A DNA stretch of 64,000 bases. It comes from DTU052 sp050951725. GTDB lineage: Bacteria; Bacillota; Syntrophomonadia; Syntrophomonadales; DTU052. The notes below the pieces were generated by a model that had not been told where the DNA came from, did not search any database, and was given only the letters and a program-made list of their open reading frames with translations. The stretch lies in NCBI GenBank assembly GCA_050951725.1, contig JBMNJO010000001.1:248001-312000 (forward strand). Direction: 5' to 3'. A program made the translations under genes and the position numbers. How positions within the stretch are numbered: the stretch's first letter is position 1; every line of letters starts with the position of its first letter. Below are positions 29,997-38,427 of the stretch, piece by piece.

Positions 29997-30651
29997 AGTC
30001 TTGGAGATAAAGGATCTAAAACTGGTGCTGGGAGGCCGGACGATCCTAAATATACCGGCTTTCTCGGTGAATAGGGAAGAGTCAATCAGTATTATGGGAC
30101 CAAACGGTGCCGGAAAAAGTAGTCTGCTGTTGATTATGGCCGCATTGCAGGAACCTACCAGAGGCACGGTATACTATTTTGGCCGGGAAATAAAGGATCA
30201 GTCTGTGATTGATGTGCGCCGGCGGATGGCTGTAGTTTTTCAGAAGCCCATGCTGTTGAGCGGTACCGTTATGGAGAATGTGGAGACGGGACTCAAATTC
30301 CGTAATCTCAGCCGCAAGGAACGGGAACGACTGGTTGGCCCCTGGCTGGAAAAGCTGCACATTGATCACTTGGCCCGGCAGAGGGCTCGGTCCCTGTCTG
30401 GAGGCGAGGCGCAGCGGGTGGCTTTGGCCCAGGCCCTGGTATTGGAACCGGAAGTCATATTCCTCGATGAACCTTTCGCCAATCTGGACAAAGGAATCCG
30501 GCAGGAACTGATAGACGAGATTGGTACGATCCTTCGTGCACAAAGAATCACCACCGTTATGGTCACCCACAGCCGGTCAGAAGCGGCAGCCATAACGGAC
30601 AAGATTTATCTGCTCGAAGATGGGGAGATTACAGAAACTGAGGACCTGTAA
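29989..30651 (+). CDS. tupC: Tungstate ABC transporter ATP-binding protein
   Basis: 220-residue ABC ATPase with Walker A GPNGAGKSSLL near residue 36, signature LSGGEAQRVALAQAL near 133, Walker B VIFLDEPFANLD near 155 and a switch His in VTHSRSEA. It powers TupAB tungstate import. The ATG overlaps the tupB end by 8 bp, indicating coupled translation. Confidence 0.9.
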   Translation: MSRVLEIKDLKLVLGGRTILNIPAFSVNREESISIMGPNGAGKSSLLLIMAALQEPTRGTVYYFGREIKDQSVIDVRRRMAVVFQKPMLLSGTVMENVETGLKFRNLSRKERERLVGPWLEKLHIDHLARQRARSLSGGEAQRVALAQALVLEPEVIFLDEPFANLDKGIRQELIDEIGTILRAQRITTVMVTHSRSEAAAITDKIYLLEDGEITETEDL

Positions 30652-30733
30652 CACCTGCTCATATTGTGGTGTGCGCGATGAGGGATTTTATCCGTACATG
30701 CCAGAAATTTGCTAGCGAATCAAATAATTAAAG

Positions 30734-30772
30734 GAAATCCCGTGCTACGAAAAGTGGTACGGGATTTCTCAC
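30734..30772 (+). terminator. Terminator-like hairpin after tupC
   Basis: GAAATCCCGT (30734-30743) pairs with ACGGGATTTC (30759-30768), the stem extending inward with two mismatches. The T-run after it is weak (TCTC). Confidence 0.6.
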
Positions 30773-30907
30773 GCTTGGCCATAATGGCCGAATACGGAAC
30801 AAAATGGTAACATTAATATTAATTATTCAACCGGTATTATCATAAAAGTTACTGCTGTGAGACGAGGTTTCTCCCGGTATGGCCAGCCGGTTTAAAGGGG
30901 GGGTATA

Positions 30908-31684
30908 GTGGAACTCAAATGGTTCGGAACGGCTTCCATAGCCATAACCGAGAAGGCTAATTCGCTGCTCTTTGACCCATTCTGTTCCTGGCATCCTAAA
31001 AACACTGATTCCGATCTTTCCAAGTTTACAACCTATAATACCATTTTCATAACCCATGGCCATTTTGACCATTTGATTGATGTTCCAGCACTATTAACAG
31101 CTAATAAGCAGGCCGTGGTTCATTGCCATGAGGTTCCGGCCAATACTCTGGTGAGAAAGGGGGTCAATAAAAACCAAATCCGGGTGATAAAACCTGGGGA
31201 TAGCTTAGATATTGGACCTTTTAACATCAAGGTACTAAAAGGCAGGCATATCGTGTTTGACCGCAAACTGATCCTCAAGACTCTACTGAATGTACGTATG
31301 CTTAGGTATTTCAATAACCTGCGGAAACTGGTCCCGGCCAGTAAGGAGTACCGCGAGGGTCAAACCCTGGTCTATGAGATAACAGTGAATGAGAAAAAGC
31401 TGTTGCATTTAGGCAGTCTAAGCTTTGATGAGTCCGAGACTTATCCCCAGGGGGTCGAGGTGATGACCATACCCTTTCAGGGCCGTTCTGACCTTGCCGA
31501 ATATGTTATTCCACTAATCAATCAGATCAAGCCGCAATCCCTGTACCTGCATCACTATGATGATAGCTTCCCACCCATATCATCTGCCGTTCACACCCAG
31601 CAATTCATCAGCAAAGCCGCAAAACTTTATCCCGATATTAATGTAATTCTACCTGTTGTCGGAGAGAGCCGGACCGTCTTTTAG
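30908..31684 (+). CDS. MBL-fold metallo-hydrolase
   Basis: 258-residue metallo-beta-lactamase-fold protein of the UlaG/YhfI-like type. The metal-site motif THGHFDHLID (near residue 49) is intact, preceded by the typical N-terminal KWFGTASIAI and LLFDPFCS. Further His residues are at VHCHEVP (near 76) and LHHYDDSFPP (near 218), the latter resembling the last metal ligand region. The start GTG 30908 lies just after GGGGGG. No signal peptide is present. The substrate is unknown. It precedes an enolase-superfamily gene by 51 bp. Confidence 0.82.
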   Translation: MELKWFGTASIAITEKANSLLFDPFCSWHPKNTDSDLSKFTTYNTIFITHGHFDHLIDVPALLTANKQAVVHCHEVPANTLVRKGVNKNQIRVIKPGDSLDIGPFNIKVLKGRHIVFDRKLILKTLLNVRMLRYFNNLRKLVPASKEYREGQTLVYEITVNEKKLLHLGSLSFDESETYPQGVEVMTIPFQGRSDLAEYVIPLINQIKPQSLYLHHYDDSFPPISSAVHTQQFISKAAKLYPDINVILPVVGESRTVF

Positions 31685-31734
31685 CTGCCAAAAGAAGACC
31701 ATATGGATTGAAAATCAAAAGGAGGTATATCTAT

Positions 31735-32961
31735 ATGAAGATAACCGCCATAGAACTCTATCATGTGGCAATTCCACTGAGGGAGACATTTTGGCCCACC
31801 TGGATTCCAGGTTACCCGCAGACGCACAATCGTTTCACACTCATAAAACTGGTGACCGACGAAGGAATTGAGGGCTATTCAGCCGGCATTTCGATGGGAA
31901 CCGAGCGTCAGGGACTGGGCGATCTCTTGGGAGGATACCTTCTGGGGGCGGACCCAACTGATATCGACCGGGTGCAAAGTCTTCTCAAACAGGCGGGTTA
32001 CCTGGGCTGGCGTAATTTCTGGATTGAACCGGCATGCTGGGATATTATCGGTAAAAAAGAGGGCAAACCTGTTTATGAACTATTGGGAGGGAAAAAGCGA
32101 CCTATTGCAGCTTACTGTTCGACCGGTGAAATGCATGAGCCGGAGCGTCGGGTCGAAGAGTTGTTAGCCATGAAGGAGAGAGGCTTCAAGACCGCCAAAT
32201 TAAGGATCAAAAACCGTGAGCTCAAAGATGATATACGGCACATTGAGGTGATAGCCAAAGGCGTTGGAGACGCACTGGAACTGGGGGTAGATGCCAACCA
32301 GGGATGGCTGGTATCAATAGTTGATCAGGTTCCTGCATGGGATTTCGACCGGGCTCTGGATTTTGCCAAGGCCTGTGCCGACAACAACATCAAATGGCTG
32401 GAGGAGCCACTTGATTCCCGTGATTATGATGGAAATGCCGCTCTGAAAAAGGTTTCACCAGTCGACATAACCGGAGCTGAACTGAACTATGGATGGGACG
32501 AAATTAAGATAATGTTTGAAAAGGACTGCTTCCACAAGTATCAGCCGGATGCAGTGTTTGCCGGAGGCATAGCTCAGGTTAGACAGGTGATAGAGGCCTG
32601 TCACCAGCATAACCGGGAATACTCTCCGCACACCTGGACCAACGGAATCGGTTTTTATATCAACTGGAATCTGCTGTTGTCTGATCCCGACAATGACCTC
32701 CCATTGGAGTATCCATTTGAGCCACCCTCCTGGATTCCGGAATTCCGAGAAGGAATCATTGATCCGATTATCCCTGATAAGAATGGATATCTACAGCCGT
32801 TTACCCGGCCCGGCCTGGGGTTTGAGATCAACCCCAAAATGCTGCGCAAGTATGGTAAGAGGTTCTTTAAGCTCAGTGAAACCGGTTTGAAGCTGAAAGT
32901 CATCCGGGAAAAGGGACTGAAGACCGCGCTGGAGTTGAAGAAGAAGAAGGACAACAATTAA
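31735..32961 (+). CDS. Enolase superfamily protein (mandelate racemase/muconate lactonizing type)
   Basis: 408 residues with the two-domain enolase-superfamily layout: a capping N-terminal domain (1-130) and a TIM barrel. Visible catalytic elements are TAKLRIKN near residue 161 (the Lys-x-Lys position), metal ligands in VDANQ (near 192), WLEEPLD (near 222) and GAELNY (near 249), and SPHTW near 304, the catalytic His of the mandelate-racemase subgroup. The likely substrate is an acid sugar or other carboxylate, by dehydration or epimerisation. The C-terminal Lys-rich tail is unusual. ATG 31735 follows AGGAGG at 9 nt. It may form an operon with the upstream metallo-hydrolase. Confidence 0.85.
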   Translation: MKITAIELYHVAIPLRETFWPTWIPGYPQTHNRFTLIKLVTDEGIEGYSAGISMGTERQGLGDLLGGYLLGADPTDIDRVQSLLKQAGYLGWRNFWIEPACWDIIGKKEGKPVYELLGGKKRPIAAYCSTGEMHEPERRVEELLAMKERGFKTAKLRIKNRELKDDIRHIEVIAKGVGDALELGVDANQGWLVSIVDQVPAWDFDRALDFAKACADNNIKWLEEPLDSRDYDGNAALKKVSPVDITGAELNYGWDEIKIMFEKDCFHKYQPDAVFAGGIAQVRQVIEACHQHNREYSPHTWTNGIGFYINWNLLLSDPDNDLPLEYPFEPPSWIPEFREGIIDPIIPDKNGYLQPFTRPGLGFEINPKMLRKYGKRFFKLSETGLKLKVIREKGLKTALELKKKKDNN

Positions 32962-32971
32962 AAAGTATCAG

Positions 32972-33018
32972 GAACGAAAAGAAAAGCGGACTAGCGTTGG
33001 GGTTAGTCCGCTTGTTCC
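32972..33018. terminator. Terminator-like hairpin (dispersed family, copy 2)
   Basis: AAGCGGACTA (32984-32993) pairs with TAGTCCGCTT (33004-33013); the flanking GGAAC and GTTCC (33014-33018) can extend the pairing. It separates convergent genes and is nearly identical to the hairpin at 13000. Confidence 0.7.
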
Positions 33019-33110
33019 ATGTATTTCTGTCAATATCCCAAAATTATCACCAGATGGGAAAATGGGTCACCAGTCCACGGTAATACTGGCTGAAAACCAT
33101 TGCGGACGAG

Positions 33111-35039
33111 TTACTTCTGCCTTTGGTACAGGGCTTCGATGGTATCATGATAGTTTTTAAGAATTACACGTTTTTTGGCCTTTTGGGTGGGAGTCAGTTC
33201 ACCGTTTTCCTCGGTAAATCTGCGGGGAATGATTTCGTACTGTTTTATGGTTTCAAAACTCTCCAGGCCCTTATTGGCCTCGGATACCGCTTCGGCGACC
33301 ATCATTTGCAGTATGGGCTGGGATATAAAGTCCTGACCGACCTCGACGCAGATTTGGGCGCCATTTATTGTAGCAAATTTGACCTTTGATTTGTCATATG
33401 GGACGTTTTGCTTTCCGAAGATGTCAATGAAATAATTGTAATTGGGAACGATTAAAGCCGAGATGTAGGTTCGTTCGTCACCGATGGGGAAGATCTGTTC
33501 CACTGCCAGGCTGGTGGCAAACCGGCTTTCAAGTTTGAGTGGGGCCACGTTCTTACCGGTTGCCAGGCAGATTATGGCCTTCTTGCGATCAACTATCTTA
33601 TAGTAGCCATCCTCATCTACCTCCACCAGATCACCGGTACGGAACCATCCATCCGGAGTGAACGCGTCTTCGGTTTCCTCGGGCTTATTGAGGTAACCGA
33701 TAAAAAGACCAGCCCCGGAGATCTCAAGTTCTCCATCTTCAGCTACCCGGACTTTGGACCGGTTGGCCTCCGGGCCAATCGTTCCCGGCTTGGCACCGAA
33801 CATGGGATTGTAAGTAACGGCACTGCAGGTTTCAGTCAGACCATAGCCCTCCAGAACCGGCAGACCCATCATGTAGAAGAACCGCAGGAGTTCCGGAGCG
33901 ATTCCGGCACTGGCCGAGAACGAAAAACGAAATCGGCTGCCAAAGATCGCCCGCACCTTAGCAAACAACTTGTCGGCCAAGGAATACTGCAATCGCAGTC
34001 CCAGAGGCAGTTTGGACTTCACATCAAACTCAGGTCGCATATCAATGCGGCCGTGACTGTCAGTACGACACGCGAGAGCTTTTTCGCCAACAGTCAATGC
34101 CCAATTAAACAAGGCCTTTTTTACCGAGCTTTCCGCCAGCTGTTGCTGGAACTGCATGTAAATCTTTTCGTATAAACGGGGCACACAGCTAAACCAGGTT
34201 GGATTGTAGTGAGGCAAATCGTTTATGAGAGTAGCTGCGCTATCCGCATAGGCGATGGAGGCACCCAGCCAGATAGCTGCCCACTGCGAGCAGCAACGAT
34301 CGAATATGTGTGAGAGGGGCAGGAAAGATAAAACCCGGTCTTCTTCATTCAAAGGATGCCCGACGTTAGTAAAATACTCAAAGGCTCCATCAACGCGGGA
34401 GGACATGCACCAGTGGGTGAGAATAACACCTTTGCCTGCACCGGTAGTCCCGGAGGTGTAGAGTATGGTCGCCCAGTCATCCAGGGTGTTGCCTTTCCAC
34501 CGGGTCTCGTATTCCTGGCGGTACTGATCGGAGTTCCTCTTACCCAATTCCCGGAGTTCATTTAATGACATTACCAGGGAATCACCATCGGATCCATAGG
34601 ATGGATCCATAATTATGATTTTTTTGAGAGTTGGCATTTGATCGAGACCAGACCTGACGCGATCGAGGATCTCCCGGTTCCCAACGAAGAGGTATTCACT
34701 CTCTGAATCGTTCACTATGTAAGCGGCTTCGTTGACGGACAGTGTTGGGTAAATGGTTACTAAAACGGCGCCGCAATTGATCACCGCAATATCGGTTTGA
34801 GTCCAATAAGGGCTGTTTGGTGCCATTATTGCCACCCGCCCGGCTTTTTTTAACCCCAGGGCCAGCATGCCCAGGGCGATTTCCTCCACTCTCTGGCACA
34901 CTTCCTGCCAGCAAAGCTGTCCACCACCGTCGCTATCGTAAAGAGCCGGGTTGTACACCTGGGCAACCCGAGTCGGGAAACTTTCGACCGTTTTATAGAA
35001 CGCCTGACTCATAGTAAGCCCTTCAACGTGTTGATACAT
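33111..35039 (-). CDS. Long-chain acyl-CoA synthetase (AMP-forming)
   Basis: 642-residue ANL-superfamily ligase that activates long-chain fatty acids with ATP and CoA, probably at the membrane surface. The P-loop motif ILYTSGTTGAGKGV lies near residue 193, GYGLTETCSAVTYN near 402, and the hinge and adenylate-binding GWFRTGDLVEVDEDGYYKIVDRKK near 467. The length and the insert before the hinge fit the long-chain (FadD15/LACS) branch. The start ATG 35039 follows GAGGGGGA. It is transcribed away from the thioesterase gene and may provide acyl-CoA for the dehydrogenases in the window. Confidence 0.9.
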   Translation of the reverse strand: MYQHVEGLTMSQAFYKTVESFPTRVAQVYNPALYDSDGGGQLCWQEVCQRVEEIALGMLALGLKKAGRVAIMAPNSPYWTQTDIAVINCGAVLVTIYPTLSVNEAAYIVNDSESEYLFVGNREILDRVRSGLDQMPTLKKIIIMDPSYGSDGDSLVMSLNELRELGKRNSDQYRQEYETRWKGNTLDDWATILYTSGTTGAGKGVILTHWCMSSRVDGAFEYFTNVGHPLNEEDRVLSFLPLSHIFDRCCSQWAAIWLGASIAYADSAATLINDLPHYNPTWFSCVPRLYEKIYMQFQQQLAESSVKKALFNWALTVGEKALACRTDSHGRIDMRPEFDVKSKLPLGLRLQYSLADKLFAKVRAIFGSRFRFSFSASAGIAPELLRFFYMMGLPVLEGYGLTETCSAVTYNPMFGAKPGTIGPEANRSKVRVAEDGELEISGAGLFIGYLNKPEETEDAFTPDGWFRTGDLVEVDEDGYYKIVDRKKAIICLATGKNVAPLKLESRFATSLAVEQIFPIGDERTYISALIVPNYNYFIDIFGKQNVPYDKSKVKFATINGAQICVEVGQDFISQPILQMMVAEAVSEANKGLESFETIKQYEIIPRRFTEENGELTPTQKAKKRVILKNYHDTIEALYQRQK

Positions 35040-35383
35040 CGTAATTATTCCCCCTCAATTACTTGTAATACAAGCCTTTACATACTAATGACAATTAAAT
35101 CTAATAGAAAAATTCGAAATATACATAGCAAATACCTTTCTGTTTTAGATAATATTTATTATGAAATTTCACATATCAAATAAATTAAATGATATCATTC
35201 TTTCGGGCATAAAAAAGCGAATCACCTTGGGGGCGATTCCGCTTGTTCTTTATATTGACATTTTATGAATAAAAGTTGCTGGTACCAGGGGTCTGAGTGC
35301 TCATAGCCCGGTTCCCGATCAGATTTCCCGGATTGCTGTTGGCAATAAACAGCCAGGTCGGTATCGCCGAAACACCATTGCCA
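35040..35383. other. AT-rich intergenic region with hairpin copy 3
   Basis: Strongly AT-rich from 35050 to 35200, likely holding the promoter of the minus-strand acyl-CoA synthetase. AAGCGAATC (35215-35223) and GATTCCGCTT (35235-35244) form the third, slightly divergent copy of the dispersed hairpin, again followed by GTTC. The remaining 100 bp before the thioesterase stop hold no gene with a start codon. Confidence 0.5.
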
Positions 35384-35863
35384 TTAGCCGGTAATAAACT
35401 TAGGGGGCAGGGTCACGTTAGCCAACTGGCTCATCTGCTCAATGGTTTGCAGGCCCTGGGTGACTAGCAGTTTTGAGCTTCCCTGCGCCAGGATCACGCC
35501 TTCATCGGTTTCAACCCGGGCCTCGGCCAGGCATATGGTCCTACCTATTTTTATTCGCTGGCCTTTGGCATACATCCGGCCTGATTTTATGGAAGCCAGG
35601 TTATGGACGGTTACATCCATAGTGATAAGTCCGCAGTCGGGGTCTAGTTCGGAATACACCGCCCAGTATGCGGCGGCATCTATTAATGATGAGTAAACCC
35701 CACCTTGAATGGCCAGGTAGGGTGACAGATGTTTCTGTTCCATATCAAGTCGAATAGAGGAATATCCGATACCTATATCCTCCATAACCATTGAAAGCAA
35801 CTGGTAATAAGGGCTGGTGTTGATTAAACTAATCAGTCCCTCTATGTGTTTTGGATTCAACAT
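35384..35863 (-). CDS. PaaI-type hotdog thioesterase
   Basis: 159-residue single hotdog-fold protein, a probable acyl-CoA thioesterase. The helix segment LAIQGGVYSSLIDAAAYWAVYS near residue 50 is the family's H/N-G-G...D region, here with Gln in place of the usual His (IQGG for VHGG); DVTVHNLASIKSG and AEARVETDEGVILAQGSSKL complete the fold. It may release free acids or recycle CoA in the acyl-CoA pathways nearby. The His-to-Gln change is common in PaaI relatives and does not by itself mean inactivity. Confidence 0.82.
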   Translation of the reverse strand: MLNPKHIEGLISLINTSPYYQLLSMVMEDIGIGYSSIRLDMEQKHLSPYLAIQGGVYSSLIDAAAYWAVYSELDPDCGLITMDVTVHNLASIKSGRMYAKGQRIKIGRTICLAEARVETDEGVILAQGSSKLLVTQGLQTIEQMSQLANVTLPPKFITG

Positions 35864-35992
35864 TGCTCAAACCCTCCCTCAAAACATTGATTTCTCTTTC
35901 GTTTAATCCTGCTTCTGAATCGCCTAATTCCTGTAGCCGTCCGACTAATAATTACTATACAAAGGATTCCTTTTCCTGCCCCATGATAAGAG

Positions 35993-36019
35993 TAAAAGGC
36001 ACCAGAGACCGGTGCCTTT
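35993..36019 (-). terminator. Terminator after the SPFH/Arc operon
   Basis: AAAGGCACC (35995-36003) pairs with GGTGCCTTT (36011-36019). Read on the minus strand the stem is followed by TTTACTCTT. It lies downstream of the minus-strand gene at 36040. Confidence 0.7.
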
Positions 36020-36039
36020 ATGAAACGAGTTCCACAGCT

Positions 36040-36234
36040 CTAATCCTGCGTGGAGGCTTCTTTTTCTTGGTCTCCGGAGTTGGCCTTCGGCAGTCGACCG
36101 GCTTTCAAAGCGGCATTGCGCAGGACAAACTCGATCTGCGAGTTTACGCTGCGAAACTCGTCGGCAGCCCAGCGTTCCAGGACTTCATAGAGTTTGGGGT
36201 CAATTCTCAGAGGAAAGCTCTTCTTCTTGGCCAT
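36040..36234 (-). CDS. Arc-type ribbon-helix-helix protein
   Basis: 64 residues. FPLRIDPKLYEVLERWAADEFRSVNSQIEFVLRNA is a typical Arc/CopG ribbon-helix-helix fold: a beta strand, a helix, and a second helix beginning at SVNSQIE. The last 20 residues are a charged tail. It begins 13 bp after the SPFH gene on the same strand, an arrangement I have seen repeatedly in Firmicutes. It may regulate that operon or act as a small adaptor. Confidence 0.8.
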   Translation of the reverse strand: MAKKKSFPLRIDPKLYEVLERWAADEFRSVNSQIEFVLRNAALKAGRLPKANSGDQEKEASTQD

Positions 36235-36247
36235 GATATCATCTCGT

Positions 36248-37093
36248 TTAATACAGAGTTCCGGTGTTGATGATTGGCTGTGCCGCGCGATCAGATACTA
36301 TGGCCACCAGGAGGTTGTTGATCATGGCGACTTTTCTTTCCTCATCCAGTTCGACTACACCGTCATCCTGGAGCTGGGAAATTGCCATCTGAGCCATACC
36401 TACCGCACCCTGCACGATGATCTGCCGGGCTGCCAAAATGGCTGCCGCCTGTTGGCGCTGCAGCATAGCGCCCGCGATCTCGGTGGCGTAGGCCAGGTGA
36501 GTGAGGCGCGCTTCCAGAACATCTACCCCTGCAACCTTCAAGCGGTCCTGCAGTTCATGGCCCAACTCGTTAGCTACTTCTTCGGCATTGCCTCTAAGCG
36601 AATATCCTTCCTCCTTGAAGTTGTCATATGGGTACTTGGTAGCTACATGGCGAAGGGCGGTTTCACTTTGAATCTCCACAAAAGTGTAATAGTCATCAAC
36701 ATCAAACATGGCTTTAGCGGAATCGATTACCTTGAATACGATAACTGCCGCAATCTCCACCGGGTTTCCTTCAACATCATTTACTTTCAACGTCTTGCTG
36801 TTGAAGTTGCGGACTTTTAACGAAACCGTTTTCCTCATGGTGACTGGAACCGTCAGCCACATACCAGCATCCCTGATGGAACCAATATAACGGCCAAAGA
36901 ATGTAATTACTTTGGCTTCATTCGGCTGAACAATTGTAATACCACTGCAAAGAACTGATGCAATAATAATTAAAACAGCTCCCCCAATGAATTGCCAGTT
37001 GAAAAAGCAAAGCCAAAATGCGGCGACAAACAGGAGTATAATCAATAGAATTCCGATGAACCCATTGATTTTTAACGCCAAGCGTTCTTGCAT
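36248..37093 (-). CDS. SPFH/Band 7 domain membrane protein
   Basis: 281 residues. Two adjacent hydrophobic segments (about 10-30 and 33-52) anchor it in the membrane. They are followed by a Band 7/stomatin-prohibitin region (about 53-230) with VQPNEAKVITFFGRYIGSIRDAGMW, VNDVEGNPVEIAAVIVFKVID and ETALRHVATKYPYDNF, and then an Ala/Gln-rich helical stretch that would oligomerise. Members scaffold membrane microdomains or proteases. Unlike HflK/C or FloT it lacks long coiled-coil extensions. It is co-oriented with the Arc-like gene (13 bp gap). Confidence 0.87.
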   Translation of the reverse strand: MQERLALKINGFIGILLIILLFVAAFWLCFFNWQFIGGAVLIIIASVLCSGITIVQPNEAKVITFFGRYIGSIRDAGMWLTVPVTMRKTVSLKVRNFNSKTLKVNDVEGNPVEIAAVIVFKVIDSAKAMFDVDDYYTFVEIQSETALRHVATKYPYDNFKEEGYSLRGNAEEVANELGHELQDRLKVAGVDVLEARLTHLAYATEIAGAMLQRQQAAAILAARQIIVQGAVGMAQMAISQLQDDGVVELDEERKVAMINNLLVAIVSDRAAQPIINTGTLY

Positions 37094-37320
37094 GATATCC
37101 TCTCCCCTTCATTTTATTTTGGTATCTTAATGATATCATATTGAGATCGAAGGCAAATAGTGATTTTGGATAAGGTACCACATGTTTAATTGTCCACAGT
37201 TTTCCATAAACACGAAAATGTGATCCAAACCGCGAATATGACCTCTAAGGGTAAGATTGCAACCATGATTGTCACCAATATGTACCATAAGTCCTTATTG
37301 AAGATGGCGCCCCATAAAAA

Positions 37321-37350
37321 AAGCGGACTTGCCGAAGCTTAGTCCGCTGA
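37321..37350. terminator. Terminator-like hairpin (dispersed family, copy 4)
   Basis: AGCGGACT (37322-37329) pairs with AGTCCGCT (37341-37348), preceded by AAAAAA. On the minus strand it lies downstream of the alcohol dehydrogenase gene and is followed by TTTTTTTATGGG, a good terminator. Confidence 0.75.
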
Positions 37351-37374
37351 TCGTGTTTTGAAGTGGCTTATTGA

Positions 37375-38388
37375 TCAAGGTTTTATCATAATTTTAATGG
37401 CGCTGCCGTTCGGGTCGGTTAGTCTTTCAAATGCGTCCTGTACACCTTCCAGGTCTACGGTTCCCTCTACAAATTTCCGGGTGTTAAGGATGCCGCGTGC
37501 TATGCTGTGGAGCGACATGTCGAATTCCTCGATGGAATAGCCGTATGATCCTTTGATGTTGATTTCTTTGCTGCAGACCCTCAGGGTAGAGATCGGAACT
37601 AAATTATAGTTTATGCCCACAAAGACTGCCGTGCCGTCATATTTGGTTGCACCAAGAGCTGAGGTTACAGCGGGCGCCGGGCCGGCGCATTCGAGGGTTT
37701 TGTCAAACCCACCATCGGTAAGCCCCAGCAGCTTACGCTGCAGTTTGGGTTCGGAGGCATCGAAAACCTGATCTACATCGCCCAGGGCCCCGGCTTTTTC
37801 TCTTCGCTCCGGGTTCAGCTCCGACAGGGCAATGTAACCTGCTCCGAAGATGCGAGCCCAGGCGGCGCAAAGCAGCCCAATTACTCCCGAGCCTACTATC
37901 AGCAACCGCTCCCCGGGCTGGATCCTGGCCAAACGTACCGCGCGCAGCGCAACGGCAGAGGGTTCCGCCATGCATGCCTCCTCCATGCTCATCGTTGAAG
38001 GAAGGCGGCGGACCATCCAGGAATCCACCGCCAGGTATTCAGCATAACCTCCATGCACACCAAGTCCCAAACCTTTATTCAGAAAGCTCGGGCAGGCATG
38101 GTACTGCCTGCTTTGGCAGAACTTGCACTCCAGACAGGGTTTTCCGGTAATAGCGGTTACCCGGTCCCCAATGTTGAATCCCGTGGAAGCACCAGCATCA
38201 GCAATGGTTCCCGCGATTTCATGTCCCATGACCAGACCGGGCGGCTTGCCGTTTTCCCACATATGAAGATCTGAGCCACATATCCCGGCCCTTTCTATTC
38301 TGATTAAAACCTGATTTTCCATAGCCACAGGCTGATCCATTTCAATTACTTCAAGCTGTCTCGTTCCCGCGATGGCTACTGCTCTCAA
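37375..38388 (-). CDS. Zinc-dependent alcohol dehydrogenase family protein
   Basis: 337-residue medium-chain dehydrogenase of the sorbitol/threonine dehydrogenase branch. The catalytic-zinc residues are Cys in RAGICGSDLHMW (near 35) and MGHEIAG (near 55), the structural-zinc cysteines CLECKFCQSRQYHAC are near 85, and the NAD-binding VGSGVIGLLCA is near 161. The substrate is an unknown alcohol or polyol. It starts 39 bp downstream of the acyl-CoA dehydrogenase stop on the same strand, so the two are probably co-transcribed. Confidence 0.88.
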   Translation of the reverse strand: MRAVAIAGTRQLEVIEMDQPVAMENQVLIRIERAGICGSDLHMWENGKPPGLVMGHEIAGTIADAGASTGFNIGDRVTAITGKPCLECKFCQSRQYHACPSFLNKGLGLGVHGGYAEYLAVDSWMVRRLPSTMSMEEACMAEPSAVALRAVRLARIQPGERLLIVGSGVIGLLCAAWARIFGAGYIALSELNPERREKAGALGDVDQVFDASEPKLQRKLLGLTDGGFDKTLECAGPAPAVTSALGATKYDGTAVFVGINYNLVPISTLRVCSKEINIKGSYGYSIEEFDMSLHSIARGILNTRKFVEGTVDLEGVQDAFERLTDPNGSAIKIMIKP

Positions 38389-38427
38389 TCCGTAAGCCCT
38401 CCTTTTTGCCGTTAAGAAACCGCCTGC

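Noticed and set aside
35255..35390. Minus-strand frame reading ...AIPTWLFIANSNPGNLIGNRAM... beyond the thioesterase stop
   Set aside because: It has no start codon or ribosome site and is cut by a stop just upstream; protein-like composition alone is not enough to call a gene.
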